DNA of 64,000 bases from Crenothrix polyspora (GTDB taxonomy: Bacteria > Pseudomonadota > Gammaproteobacteria > Methylococcales > Methylomonadaceae), in contig NZ_FUKI01000126.1 in the NCBI RefSeq assembly GCF_900163755.1, positions 1 to 64,000 on the forward strand. The letters are read 5' to 3'. Each line of letters begins with the position of its first letter. Position 1 is the first letter of the stretch. Positions 35,212-45,556 of the stretch are shown here, one piece after another. Both the position numbers and the translations under genes were made by a program. The notes under the pieces are model-generated. The model saw only the letters and a program-made list of their open reading frames with translations. It did not search any database and was not told the origin of the DNA.

Positions 35212-36603
35212 TTATAGGTGATAGGCAGTTTCGCCATGTTCATTAATATCCAGACCTTCACGTTCAACGTCTTCGCTAACGCGCAGGCCAATCAACATAT
35301 CAACCAACTTGAAAGCAACAAAAGACACCACGCCAGACCAGATAATGCACACGATTACGCCCCATAACTGGCTGCCTAATTGTCCTAGCAGATTGTATTC
35401 AGCCACGCCATTGCTGACATAATCCCATACACCGGTACCACCTAAAGCGGGGTTGGCTACCACAGCAGTACCTAAAGCACCGAGTATGCCACCAACACCG
35501 TGTACACCAAACGCATCCAAAGAATCATCATAACCTAATTTGGCTTTTAATACGGTAACCGACCAAAAACACACCGCACCAACAAGCAAACCTAAAAATA
35601 TTGCCCCCATAGGCCCTGCCCAACCGCACGCCGGTGTAATCGCAACCAGTCCTGCCACTGCACCAGAAGCGCCGCCCAACATACTGGGTTTGCCGCGCAT
35701 TAGCCATTCTGCACCTACCCACGATAAGGTTGCTGCTGCGCTGGCTAATAAGGTATTAATAAACACTAAACCGGCTAAGCCATTAGCTTCCAAATTAGAA
35801 CCTACGTTAAAGCCAAACCAACCTACCCATAATAACGAGGCTCCGATCATGGTCATAGTAACGCTGTGTGGCGCGAGGGATTCTTTTTTAAAGCCGATGC
35901 GTTTGCCTACTAAAATACAGCCGATTAAACCAGCTATACCGGCATTAATATGTACTACCGTGCCACCGGCAAAATCCAATGCACCTTTTTGGAACAAAAA
36001 TCCTGCGGTAGCACCGGCAGCTTCTGCGGCGGCGGTATCGGTATAAGCATCAGGGCCTGTCCAATACCACACCATGTGCGCCATTGGTAAATAGGCAAAG
36101 CTAAACCAAATCAGCATAAACAGTAATATGGCAGAAAACTTAACCCGTTCAGCAAACGCACCAATAATGAGCGCAGGGGTAATGCCAGCAAACGTCAACT
36201 GAAAAGCCACGTAAATAAATTCGGGGATATACACACCTTTGCTGAAGGTGGCGGCCATAGAATCCGGTGTAATACCTTTAAGAAATACTTTGCTGAAACC
36301 ACCAAAAAACGCATTGCCTTCAGTAAAAGCTACACTGTAACCATAGATAGCCCACAGTATTGACATCATCGAAAAAATAACGAACACTTGCATCAAAATG
36401 GACAGCATGTTTTTGGCGCGTACCATGCCGCCGTAAAACAAGGCTAATCCTGGAATAACCATTAAGATAACCAGCACTGTAGCCACTATCATCCACGCTG
36501 TGTCGCCTTTGTTAATGGTTGGAACAATGGCTTCTGCTGCATTAGCGAGTTCTGTAAACGCCAGGAATGTTAATAAGGTGCTTGTTTTTGTTATTGTTTT
36601 CAT
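35212..36603 (-). CDS. amtB: Ammonium transporter AmtB
   Basis: 463 residues: a signal peptide (cleavage near residue 22) followed by 11 membrane helices, with the Amt signature AINGTxVHINAGIAGL-like segment DFAGGTVVHINAGIAGLIG and twin pore histidines in the later HGVGG region. It transports NH4+/NH3 and is blocked by GlnK under nitrogen excess. It is transcribed with glnK from a sigma-54 promoter at 37050. Confidence 0.96.
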   Translation of the reverse strand: MKTITKTSTLLTFLAFTELANAAEAIVPTINKGDTAWMIVATVLVILMVIPGLALFYGGMVRAKNMLSILMQVFVIFSMMSILWAIYGYSVAFTEGNAFFGGFSKVFLKGITPDSMAATFSKGVYIPEFIYVAFQLTFAGITPALIIGAFAERVKFSAILLFMLIWFSFAYLPMAHMVWYWTGPDAYTDTAAAEAAGATAGFLFQKGALDFAGGTVVHINAGIAGLIGCILVGKRIGFKKESLAPHSVTMTMIGASLLWVGWFGFNVGSNLEANGLAGLVFINTLLASAAATLSWVGAEWLMRGKPSMLGGASGAVAGLVAITPACGWAGPMGAIFLGLLVGAVCFWSVTVLKAKLGYDDSLDAFGVHGVGGILGALGTAVVANPALGGTGVWDYVSNGVAEYNLLGQLGSQLWGVIVCIIWSGVVSFVAFKLVDMLIGLRVSEDVEREGLDINEHGETAYHL

Positions 36604-36611
36604 ATGTCCTC

Positions 36612-36959
<348 letters not shown>

Positions 36960-37049
36960 TTAAGACAAGTTAGCAAGCTTGGAACTCACACTGTTTTTCT
37001 GTACGAAAAGATCGTTTAAAAATGAGATGAGTTCAGTTAAATAAGATAA

Positions 37050-37065
37050 TGCATGGATCATGCCA
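37050..37065 (-). promoter_or_regulatory. Sigma-54 promoter of glnK-amtB
   Basis: The minus strand reads TGGCATGATCCATGCA. GG at -24 and GC at -12 are 10 bp apart, and 13 of 16 or so positions fit TGGCACG-N4-TTGCA. The start site would be near 37038, giving a leader of about 90 bases. The NtrC site lies about 75-90 bp upstream. Confidence 0.85.
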
Positions 37066-37138
37066 ACTGATAAAAATTGCTAATCTCCCTGTAAAATCGC
37101 GGCTTTAAGTGTGAGAGATGGCTAAAAATCACAGATGA

Positions 37139-37155
37139 TGCACTTGTTTGGTGCG
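37139..37155 (-). promoter_or_regulatory. NtrC binding palindrome upstream of glnK
   Basis: TGCACT-TGTTT-GGTGCG (plus strand) fits the NtrC consensus TGCACC-N5-GGTGCA at 10 of 12 positions. A further half-site GGTGCA lies at 37181-37186. The position upstream of a -24/-12 promoter is canonical for an enhancer. Confidence 0.75.
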
Positions 37156-37250
37156 AGTGGGTTTTTTTTTGATAATATTTGGTGCAAATAAGCTGTTTAA
37201 TAACAGCCGCACTCAGTGCCGGTAACGGTGTTTTTGCTGATAACACAGCG

Positions 37251-37279
37251 CAAAAAAAATGCGCCCGAAGGCGCATTTT
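37251..37279 (-). terminator. Terminator of the nitrogen-regulated porin gene
   Basis: An 8-bp stem AATGCGCC/GGCGCATT with a CGAA loop (TTCG on the transcribed strand) is followed on the minus strand by eight T. It sits 31 bp after the porin stop. Confidence 0.9.
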
Positions 37280-37309
37280 AAGTGAGGCATATTGGGTTGC
37301 CTAAGTGTT

Positions 37310-38626
37310 TTAAAACGCGATGTTCATGTCGGTTGAAAACAGGAATTGGTCTTTTTGGTTGCCGCCGTCAAACGGTTGTGAGCCAGATTTTGCATCACTG
37401 TCTACCCAGTCATAACGTACATTAGGCCGTACATTTAACCAGGCGACAGGTTTCCAGTTTACGCCCGCAGTAATTGCGTAAAAAGAACCTGGCGCACAGC
37501 GTGCAGCGGTACGTGCTGGCGAACACACACGAAAGCCATTTTGGTCACGGAACCACTCGGCACGCAAACCGGCGGTTAAGTTATCTCTTACATCGTAGGT
37601 TAAATGGCTTAATACGCCATACCATTCTGCATCAGGAGCGGTTGAATAAGCAGGGTTGATACCGTCGGCAAAACCGTGATCGTGTTGTAATACAAAGTGC
37701 ATTTTATCGGTAAAATTGTGTTTTAATACAGCGCTGTACATTGCCCACGCATCGCTGGTGGTTTCTGATCTAGCACCGTAAGTACCGCTCACGTTTAGCG
37801 AGGTGGCTTTATTAGTACTGGTCCAGGTTGCGCCCATTAAGCCAGACCAATTCCCCAATTCCCTATCCCAGCCGCCATCCCAACCACCGGTAGCACTGCC
37901 GGTTACCACGCCACCCATAACAGCCCAGTTTTTATCGACTGTGTAGTTAGCCATGATCCCAGTATGGGTAAACGGTTCGCCATATTGCATGGTATAAGCA
38001 TGGGTGTAGAAGAAGTTATCTGGTGCAGGTACGGTTTCGTAACCAATCGGCGTGTAAAAATGACCGGCTTTTACATTTAAGCCATTACCAACGGGGATAT
38101 AGGCTTCTAAATACGCTTGCGGAACGGCAAAGCCATAAAAACGATTGTTAGCGGTAATATCCAAATCCCAGGTGCCACGATCCATTGTGCGGCCTGTACC
38201 AAGATCAGCACCTGGTACGCCATAGGCTTGGGTAAAAAATGCATCCGAACCATACATGACATCAAAACGCCCGCCAAAATCCCAGGCACTGCCCTCGGTA
38301 GCGACAGCGCGTTGCATGTACAGGTTGAGCTGGTTCATTTGCAGTTCAGCAGAACGATCGCCAAAGGTAATCGGGCCATTGAAACGATCGCCTGGCGCAG
38401 TGGCATTGTAGGTAATGCCTGAATTTAACCAACCGCCTATTTTTAAATTATTGTTTTTCATGAATGCGGCATCATTTGGATTGCCCATTGCTTCTAACAA
38501 GGTATTGGCTTCGGTTAATGTTTTGGCTTCGGCAGACACATTGGCTGAATTTATCGCACACAGTGACGCTATGGCGAAAGCCAGTGGTTTAAGGGTGAAA
38601 TAGCGGTTTTTAATTGGCGGGTTCAT
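37310..38626 (-). CDS. OmpL-like beta-barrel porin under sigma-54/NtrC control
   Basis: 438 residues from ATG 38626, which has GGAG 7 bp upstream; a GTG 12 bp before it is less likely. Signal peptide of about 32 residues. Strand-rich barrel of the putative beta-barrel porin-2 type: IGGWLNSGITYN, FGGRFDVMYGSDAFF, LNVKAGHFYTPIGYETVPAPDNFFYTHAYTMQYGEPFTHTG, with a C-terminal aromatic (DMNIAF). The sigma-54 promoter and NtrC sites suggest a role in uptake of a nitrogen source (urea, peptide, nitrate or ammonium are all possible). Confidence 0.85.
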   Translation of the reverse strand: MNPPIKNRYFTLKPLAFAIASLCAINSANVSAEAKTLTEANTLLEAMGNPNDAAFMKNNNLKIGGWLNSGITYNATAPGDRFNGPITFGDRSAELQMNQLNLYMQRAVATEGSAWDFGGRFDVMYGSDAFFTQAYGVPGADLGTGRTMDRGTWDLDITANNRFYGFAVPQAYLEAYIPVGNGLNVKAGHFYTPIGYETVPAPDNFFYTHAYTMQYGEPFTHTGIMANYTVDKNWAVMGGVVTGSATGGWDGGWDRELGNWSGLMGATWTSTNKATSLNVSGTYGARSETTSDAWAMYSAVLKHNFTDKMHFVLQHDHGFADGINPAYSTAPDAEWYGVLSHLTYDVRDNLTAGLRAEWFRDQNGFRVCSPARTAARCAPGSFYAITAGVNWKPVAWLNVRPNVRYDWVDSDAKSGSQPFDGGNQKDQFLFSTDMNIAF

Positions 38627-38680
38627 GGTAGGCTCCACATAATAATTGTAGTTTAAGTCAAGACTTTCTTAGATTATTTT

Positions 38681-38696
38681 AGCACAGAATGTGCCA
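38681..38696 (-). promoter_or_regulatory. Sigma-54 promoter of the porin
   Basis: The minus strand reads TGGCACATTCTGTGCT: -24 TGGCAC, -12 TGC, with correct spacing. The expected start is near 38671, giving a leader of about 45 bases. Confidence 0.85.
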
Positions 38697-38749
38697 GTTG
38701 CTTAAATGCTAATTTAATAGGCTTTATACAACAAATAGACGAAAGATAA

Positions 38750-38766
38750 TGCACTAATAGTGTGCA
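38750..38766 (-). promoter_or_regulatory. NtrC binding palindrome upstream of the porin
   Basis: TGCACT-AATAG-TGTGCA matches TGCACY-N5-RGTGCA almost exactly. It is centred about 70 bp upstream of the -24/-12 element. A second weaker site (TGCACC-ATTAT-GGGTTG) is at 38781-38797, so NtrC could bind as a tandem pair. Confidence 0.8.
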
Positions 38767-38780
38767 TTTTAGACGAATTT

Positions 38781-38797
38781 TGCACCATTATGGGTTG
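38781..38797 (-). promoter_or_regulatory. Second, half-conserved NtrC site
   Basis: TGCACC-ATTAT-GGGTTG: the left half is perfect, the right half is poor. The 14-bp gap to the first site fits cooperative dimer binding. Confidence 0.5.
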
Positions 38798-38987
38798 AGA
38801 TTCATTTGAATGCGTGATGAAATACATCGCAGCAAATAGTCTGGCGGTTGTGGGCGTTGGTTACCTGTATTTGGTTACCTGTATATGGTGATTTCGGCGT
38901 GTAAAAAATCAGAATCACAACGCAAAGCCGATAACTCTATGGCGTAATCCGCTTAGAAAACGGATTACGCACCATTTTTACAGGAAC

Positions 38988-39998
38988 TTATTCCAATGCT
39001 TTTTTATATTGAATAGACGAAAACACCGATAAACCAATTAATATTGCACCGGTTAAGCCAGTAATAATTTCAGGTACATGCACACGCATACTCAGTAACA
39101 TTAACCCCGCCAACACGCCAATCGCATAATGTGCGCCATGTTCTAAAAACACGTATTCATCTAATGTGCCTTGGCGTACCAGATACACGGTTAAGCTTCG
39201 CACAAACATGGCACCAATTGCCAAACCCAGCATAATAATAATCACGTCTTGGGTAATGGCAAACGCACCAATCACACCATCAAATGAGAACGAGGCATCC
39301 AGCACTTCCAAATATAAAAAGCTCATTGCACCGGCTTTTTTAATCATCGCAGTAGCTTCTGCGCCTTCATCGGCATCATCAAACAAACTGCCCAGGCTAT
39401 CGACAACGACATACAAAATGACACCCCACATACCCGCAACCAAGGCATCGTGGCGGATTGCAACCGGCAAATAATTTTGCACTGTCATCAATATTATCAG
39501 TGCCAAAATAATTTCTATCGCTTCAAGCTTGCCGATAGCCGACATTTTTTCTTCTATCTTGCCCAGCCAATGCAATTCTTTATCGGCATTAAACAGAAAA
39601 GAGAAAAATACCATTAACAAGAACATGCCGCCAAACGCGGAGATTTGGGTATGGGCTTCTTCTAAATGTTTGGCATAGGTGGCAGAATCATGCAGTGCCA
39701 TTTGGGTGACACCCATAAAGCTAACACCGGTTGCTGCTGAAACAATCAAAATAGGAAACAACAAACGCATACCAAAGACGGCAACCAAAATACCCCAGGT
39801 TAAAAAGTAATTTTGCCAGCGCTCATCCATGCGCTTTAATACTGAGGCATTCACCACCGCATTATCAAAGGATAAGCTGACTTCAAGCACACCCAAAATA
39901 ATGGCGATAGCGGCTCCCATGACACCGCCCCAGTAAAATGCTATACCGAGACAAAGCACCGAAACAATCATAGAAAGACGAAAATGCTGCATAGACAA
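38988..39998 (-). CDS. DUF475 family TerC-like membrane protein
   Basis: 336 residues, 9 or so helices, with two inverted acidic motifs typical of TerC/LysE-superfamily metal exporters: LGVLEVSLSFDNAVVNASVL and LYLEVLDASFSFDGVIGAFAIT. DUF475 members are found with tellurium-resistance and calcium/manganese-related functions. It is a single gene; no ter genes are near. The substrate is unknown. Confidence 0.9.
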   Translation of the reverse strand: MSMQHFRLSMIVSVLCLGIAFYWGGVMGAAIAIILGVLEVSLSFDNAVVNASVLKRMDERWQNYFLTWGILVAVFGMRLLFPILIVSAATGVSFMGVTQMALHDSATYAKHLEEAHTQISAFGGMFLLMVFFSFLFNADKELHWLGKIEEKMSAIGKLEAIEIILALIILMTVQNYLPVAIRHDALVAGMWGVILYVVVDSLGSLFDDADEGAEATAMIKKAGAMSFLYLEVLDASFSFDGVIGAFAITQDVIIIMLGLAIGAMFVRSLTVYLVRQGTLDEYVFLEHGAHYAIGVLAGLMLLSMRVHVPEIITGLTGAILIGLSVFSSIQYKKALE

Positions 39999-40086
39999 CC
40001 CCTAAATGTTTTTAATACGCCAACTATAGCGGATTTTGTTTAAAATCAAAATTTAAAGCATGAAACGAAGCGTGCCTTAAGCTTGT

Positions 40087-40251
40087 CTAGCCCAGCATAT
40101 CGGCAGTGCTTTGCATCGCTGGATTAACTGGATTAGAAGCCTGTTTTTGCCGCTGCGATAAATATGTACCGCCTAAAATAAACCCTAAAACCAACAGGTA
40201 AATCACTGCCGCCACCCGTCGGGCTGTTTTTGATTTTTCGTATTCACTCAT
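40087..40251 (-). CDS. Small single-span membrane protein
   Basis: A 54-residue frame: MSEYEKSKTARRV, then one hydrophobic helix (about 12-31, AAVIYLLVLGFILGGTYL), and a polar tail with SQRQKQASNP. The positive-inside pattern favours a cytoplasmic N terminus. No SD is strong. It ends 89 bp before the DUF475 start on the same strand. Unknown function; short length and lack of homology evidence make it tentative. Confidence 0.5.
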   Translation of the reverse strand: MSEYEKSKTARRVAAVIYLLVLGFILGGTYLSQRQKQASNPVNPAMQSTADMLG

Positions 40252-40448
40252 CACGTACTATCCAAGGCTTTAAATAAGCGCATCATACATTTTTTAGTGT
40301 CACTGTGCTAATGGCGGCTACTAACTTAATGCGAGATAAAGAATAATAGCATTCAAGCAGGTTGGGTTGCCAAACAGCATTCAACCCAGTCTACATTTTG
40401 TCCCGTATTAGCGGGTAGCTTGAAAAAACAATCCGCCGCCATAGCTGA

Positions 40449-41441
<993 letters not shown>

Positions 41442-41518
41442 TCACCCCGCCATAGCTCATTCGTATTATTGATGTTATTGATTGTTGGAAAAACCTTCCG
41501 CCTGTGCGAAATATTCTT

Positions 41519-42214
41519 ATGTCGCTGACTATACTTGATGCCAATAATCCTGAGCAAGAGTTTCCGGCACTTAATAAAGCCTTGAGCGTACCCGATGGTT
41601 TATTGGCCATCGGCGGCTGCTTGTCCAAACAACGCTTATTAAAAGCCTATCGACACGGTGTGTTCCCGTGGTTTAACCCTGATGATCCTATTTTGTGGTG
41701 GTCACCTGATCCACGCCTGGTGTTATTTCCACACAGGTTGCTTATTTCGCGCAGTTTAAAAAAGACTTTGCGTAAGGCGGTGTATAGCGTCACCTTTGAT
41801 CAAGCCTTCGAAGCGGTTATTCATGCCTGTGCAGAGCCGCGCAAACAAAGCAGCGGTACCTGGATCACCTTGGAAATGAATCGTGCTTACCGCGAACTGC
41901 ACCAACTGGGCATCGCGCATTCTGTAGAAGCCTGGTGTAATGGCGAACTGGTCGGTGGGCTTTACGGTGTCGGCATAGGCCAGGTATTTTTTGGAGAATC
42001 CATGTTTCATACCCAAACCGATGCCTCTAAAGTCGCTTTTGCACATTTGGTGAAGCAACTCAAAGACTGGGATTATCAGCTCATTGATTGTCAGGTACAT
42101 ACCCAGCATCTTACCAGTTTGGGCGCTGAAGAAATTAAACGTGCGACGTTTAAAAAATTGCTTGATCAGTATTGTGATTTACCTACCGGTTCCCGTGCAT
42201 GGCAAAACCAATGA
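41519..42214 (+). CDS. aat: Leucyl/phenylalanyl-tRNA-protein transferase
   Basis: 231 residues from ATG 41519 (a GTG 15 bp upstream also fits). Signatures: GLLAIGGCLSKQRLLKAYRHGVFPWF, WWSPDPR, and GGLYGVGIGQVFFGESMFH. It adds Leu or Phe to N-terminal Lys or Arg for ClpSAP degradation. It overlaps bpt by 16 bp. Confidence 0.96.
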   Translation: MSLTILDANNPEQEFPALNKALSVPDGLLAIGGCLSKQRLLKAYRHGVFPWFNPDDPILWWSPDPRLVLFPHRLLISRSLKKTLRKAVYSVTFDQAFEAVIHACAEPRKQSSGTWITLEMNRAYRELHQLGIAHSVEAWCNGELVGGLYGVGIGQVFFGESMFHTQTDASKVAFAHLVKQLKDWDYQLIDCQVHTQHLTSLGAEEIKRATFKKLLDQYCDLPTGSRAWQNQ

Positions 42215-42927
42215 TCTCTATTCCACTGCTGTTAAACGCAGAGCATGCGTGCAGTTATCTTGCCGAGCAACAGGCACGGTCTATTTTTGTACACCCGCAT
42301 TTTGCGCTGAACACAGACATCTACGGTCAACTGATAGAACAGGGTTTCCGGCGCAGTGGCGATAATGTGTATGCGCCGCAATGTGCAGGCTGTCATGCGT
42401 GTATTCCGGTGCGTATTCGCGCCGATGACTTCAAAGCCAATCGCAGTCAAAAGCGTTGTTGGCAAACTAATATAAACACCCAGGTTATCGTTAAACCGGC
42501 TGAATTCGAGCAACAACATTACGATTTATATTGCCGTTATCAGCTTATGCGCCATGCTGAAGGCGCAATGGCCGATGCCAGTGCAGGCGATTATATTAAC
42601 TTTCTTGGCAGCACCTGGTGCGACACGGTGTTTGTGGAGTTTTCTATTCAAGGCCAGTTAGCGGGCGTGGCGATTGTCGATCAATTACCCAATGCGCTGT
42701 CTGCGGTGTATACGTTTTTTGATCCGCACTATGCCAGTTATAGCTTGGGCACTTATGCGGTGTTATGGCAAATTGCCAGGGCAAAACGCCAAAAACGTGA
42801 GTTTGTGTATTTAGGCTTTTGGATTAGCGCGTGCCAAAAAATGGCCTATAAAAGTAATTATCACCCGTTGCAACAACGGCTGGATGGGCAGTGGTTAACC
42901 GTTGATGATCACTTAGCGTGCAGTTAA
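42199..42927 (+). CDS. bpt: Aspartate/glutamate leucyltransferase (arginyltransferase family)
   Basis: 242 residues of the ATE1-like Bpt family. CAGCHACIPVRI near residue 60 holds the conserved cysteines, and LPNALSAVYTFFDPHYASYSLGTYAV the catalytic core. It leucylates N-terminal Asp/Glu, completing the N-end rule pair with aat. It overlaps cobS by 10 bp. Confidence 0.94.
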   Translation: MAKPMISIPLLLNAEHACSYLAEQQARSIFVHPHFALNTDIYGQLIEQGFRRSGDNVYAPQCAGCHACIPVRIRADDFKANRSQKRCWQTNINTQVIVKPAEFEQQHYDLYCRYQLMRHAEGAMADASAGDYINFLGSTWCDTVFVEFSIQGQLAGVAIVDQLPNALSAVYTFFDPHYASYSLGTYAVLWQIARAKRQKREFVYLGFWISACQKMAYKSNYHPLQQRLDGQWLTVDDHLACS

Positions 42928-43658
42928 CGTTGTTGTTGCTGGCGCTGGGTTTTTATACCCGCGTACCTGTGCCAAAGCAACAAGATTATAACCAACTGCC
43001 CAAAGCCACGGTGTATTTACCGGTGGTGGGCTGGCTGGTTGGCGCAGTTACCGCGCTGAGCTGTTATCTGGCGGATGCAATCTGGCCAAGCCCCGTAGCA
43101 GTGATTTTAGCGTTAAGCGTGGGTATTTTTCTGACCGGCGCATTTCATGAAGATGGCTTTGCTGATGTCTGTGATGGTTTTGGCGGCGGTTATACTAAAA
43201 CCCGTATTTTGGCCATTATGAAAGACTCGTATATTGGTGTGTACGGCACGGTTGGCCTTATCGTATTGTTTGCTCTAAAAATCAGCTTACTCAGTACGCA
43301 AGGCCAGTCTGCACCGTTATTATTATTCGTAGGCCACAGCCTCAGTCGCTTGCCGCCGTTATTACTGATGCACCGTTACGAGTATGCCCGTGTTGATAAC
43401 AGCAAGGTAGCCGCTGTCGTTTATAAACCCAATACACAGGATGTACTCTTTGCCAGCGTGTGTGCGGTAGCGCCAATGCTATGTTTGCCGCTTGGGTGTT
43501 TAGTCGCTGTAATACCCATGTATCTGGTCAATAGCTTGCTTGGGCGCTATTTTTACCGTCATATTGGTGGTTATACCGGAGATTGTTTAGGCGCTAGCCA
43601 ACAAGTGGCCGAAGTGGTGTTTTATTTAAGCGTGAGTGCCTTGTGGACATTTATTTAA
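42918..43658 (+). CDS. cobS: Cobalamin synthase CobS
   Basis: 246 residues, GTG start, with about seven membrane helices and the Mg2+-binding motif FHEDGFADVCDGFGGG. It joins adenosylcobinamide-GDP to alpha-ribazole, the last step of nucleotide-loop assembly. The closing GDCLGASQQVAE is conserved. It overlaps cobC by 16 bp. No other cob genes are in the window, so this is a salvage/late-step pair. Confidence 0.94.
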   Translation: MQLTLLLLALGFYTRVPVPKQQDYNQLPKATVYLPVVGWLVGAVTALSCYLADAIWPSPVAVILALSVGIFLTGAFHEDGFADVCDGFGGGYTKTRILAIMKDSYIGVYGTVGLIVLFALKISLLSTQGQSAPLLLFVGHSLSRLPPLLLMHRYEYARVDNSKVAAVVYKPNTQDVLFASVCAVAPMLCLPLGCLVAVIPMYLVNSLLGRYFYRHIGGYTGDCLGASQQVAEVVFYLSVSALWTFI

Positions 43659-44206
43659 TTCGCCACACCCAAACCGATACCGCTAAAGGCTTGTGTTATG
43701 GGCAAAGCGATGTTGAATTGGCCAGCAGCTTTTGGGACGATTGGCACAGGTTACGTGCAAAACTTCCCGACATTAGCGCAGATTGTAGGGTACTTAGCAG
43801 CCCGTTACAACGCTGCATGCAGTTGGCTGAACAATTTGCCAAGCCTATCATTCAAGATATACGCTTATTAGAAGTTAATTTTGGTGATTGGGAAGGTGTG
43901 CGCTTTGATGCGATTGAACCGGCGGTTTTGCAGCATTGGACCGATAATTTTGTACATTTACCGCCACCAAACGGCGAATGTTTTGCACAGTTATGCCAGC
44001 GGGTCGGCGAGTTCTGGCAAGAGGTAGTGCGCTATGATGTTGAACAGGTTTTAGTTATCACGCATGCGGGAGTGATTCGCGCTTTGTTAACCCATATTTT
44101 GCAACTGCCACCGGCCAATGCGTTCCATTTTCAGGTGGATGCAGGCTCGGTGCATAAATTGCAATACCTTAATGATTACACTTATATCAATTATATTAAT
44201 CACTAA
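43643..44206 (+). CDS. cobC: Alpha-ribazole phosphatase CobC (histidine phosphatase)
   Basis: 187 residues, GTG start. LIRHTQTD holds the phosphohistidine, SSPLQRC the second arginine motif, and VITHAGVIRALL the second histidine. It dephosphorylates alpha-ribazole phosphate for CobS. The coupling to cobS supports this over a generic phosphoglycerate-mutase relative. Confidence 0.88.
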   Translation: MDIYLIRHTQTDTAKGLCYGQSDVELASSFWDDWHRLRAKLPDISADCRVLSSPLQRCMQLAEQFAKPIIQDIRLLEVNFGDWEGVRFDAIEPAVLQHWTDNFVHLPPPNGECFAQLCQRVGEFWQEVVRYDVEQVLVITHAGVIRALLTHILQLPPANAFHFQVDAGSVHKLQYLNDYTYINYINH

Positions 44207-44230
44207 AAATAGCGTAACCGTTCAGTTCCC

Positions 44231-44323
44231 CTCTTTGAAAAAGAGAGGTTAGGGGAGATTTTTTAAATAAATCCCCCTCCACCCCTCGTAAACTCTCCCC
44301 CTTTTTCAAAGGGGGAGGTGAGC
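44231..44323. repeat. Inverted repeat of C-rich intergenic sequence
   Basis: CCCCTCTTTGAAAAAGAG and CCCCCTTTTTCAAAGGGGG flank an interior with CCCCTCCACCCCTC. Each arm is a small palindrome around TTTGAAAAA or TTTTTCAAA. Such arrays are common between genes of many bacteria. It forms part of the 425-bp gene-free gap 44207-44631. Confidence 0.55.
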
Positions 44324-44329
44324 ACATAC

Positions 44330-44453
44330 AAGGCGAGACAGTTTCAGGTTATACCCAAGCACAAGAGCCGTTCGTGCTGAGCTTGTCGAAGCATGAACAA
44401 CAGCCTTCGACAAGCTCAGGCCGAACGGAAGTTGTAGTTTATTGTCCCGTCTT
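44330..44453. mobile_element. Composite REP element, family C, copy 1
   Basis: 124 bp with ends AAGGCGAGACAGT and ..TTGTCCCGTCTT (inverted) around a REP pair (GTGCTGAGCTTGTCGAAG and TTCGACAAGCTCAGGCCGAA). The ends are shared with the unit at 51149. Confidence 0.6.
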
Positions 44454-44489
44454 CAGTAGATAGCCAAATAGCTTGAGTTGTTGCGCCAC

Positions 44490-44620
44490 AAAAAATACGA
44501 AAGACACGAAACAATAGCTTGAGATGCCTCCTCTGCCTTTACGCATAGGATCTACACAATTTATTCAGCCCCATTACCCAAGACTATCTATTCCGTGCCT
44601 TTCGTATTTTTCGTGCTCAA
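44490..44620. repeat. Widely spaced inverted repeat before rpiA
   Basis: AAAAAATACGAAAGACACGA near 44494 and its near complement TCCGTGCCTTTCGTATTTTT near 44592 bracket about 80 bp. It is possibly another non-autonomous element. The rpiA stop codon is a few bases to the right. Confidence 0.5.
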
Positions 44621-44631
44621 CTACTTTAACC

Positions 44632-45312
44632 CTAATTGGCTAATTGCTCAACAACGTCGTCATCAACTGTACATAATACCGCTGTCGCCAGATTATGGAA
44701 TATACCGTGTTCAACCACACCCGGTGTATTATTGAGTAAGTTATTCAGTACTTGGCTGTCCAATCCGCTTTCGAATGTCATATCTAACACTAAGCTGCCA
44801 TAAGACGATACGACTAAGCCGTCTTTATGGGTTGTTTGACGTAAATTGCCACGGCCACCCAATAATTCCAGTGTGTGTTTAACCATTTGCCAGGCAAACG
44901 GCATGACTTCTATTGGAATGGCGTAGTTTGCGCCAATATAATCAACCCGTTTACTAGAGTCTATCAGTACCCAGAATTCATCAGCCGCCCGCGCCAGTAA
45001 TTTTTCGCGTACCAGATCAAAGCCACGACCTTTTAGTAGGGTTAAATCCGGTGTTACTTCGTCTGCGCCATCCACATACACATCAATATGGTTAATGCTT
45101 TCAAAGCCTAGCAACGGCAATTGCAAGGACTGCGCTTTTACCGCGCTCACTACTGAGCTTGAGACCACTCTAACACACAAGCCATCTTCGCTACGCCGCC
45201 GTGCCAGTTCTTCTATAAAGTAATTGGCGGTTGAGCCAGTCCCCAAACCCACCAGCATGCCGTCTTTGATTTTTTGAGCTGCATAATGGGCGACGCGTTC
45301 TTTATCATTCAT
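44632..45312 (-). CDS. rpiA: Ribose-5-phosphate isomerase A
   Basis: 226 residues with VGLGTGSTANYFIEEL (substrate loop), DVYVDGADEVTPDLTLLKGRG (catalytic Asp and Lys) and IEVMPFAW. It interconverts ribose 5-phosphate and ribulose 5-phosphate. Single gene, divergent from csp. Confidence 0.96.
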   Translation of the reverse strand: MNDKERVAHYAAQKIKDGMLVGLGTGSTANYFIEELARRRSEDGLCVRVVSSSVVSAVKAQSLQLPLLGFESINHIDVYVDGADEVTPDLTLLKGRGFDLVREKLLARAADEFWVLIDSSKRVDYIGANYAIPIEVMPFAWQMVKHTLELLGGRGNLRQTTHKDGLVVSSYGSLVLDMTFESGLDSQVLNNLLNNTPGVVEHGIFHNLATAVLCTVDDDVVEQLAN

Positions 45313-45556
45313 GTGATGCCTGCTTCAACTGGCTTTGTTTGCTAATGTAAACAAATGATAACAAATTTGGGCGAATAAGTTTGACAAAGTGCATAATCAA
45401 CCTACAATGGAACGAGCTAAGAAATACGATATACTTTTTGTTTACCACTTCGATGTCTCACTTGTAGTATTCGTCCTGTTTTTCATACCGTACTATTCAA
45501 ATTTACCAGCTTACTGGCCTTTTTTTAAGGCTTTATTTTATTTATATAGGACTCCT

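Noticed and set aside
37058..37276. Short frame on the minus strand between glnK and the porin
   Set aside because: It overlaps the sigma-54 promoter, the NtrC site and the terminator, and has no family resemblance.
45389..45556. 56-residue N-terminal extension of the cold-shock protein
   Set aside because: It is hydrophobic and unlike any CSD protein; the internal ATG has AGGA and the region is more likely a leader.
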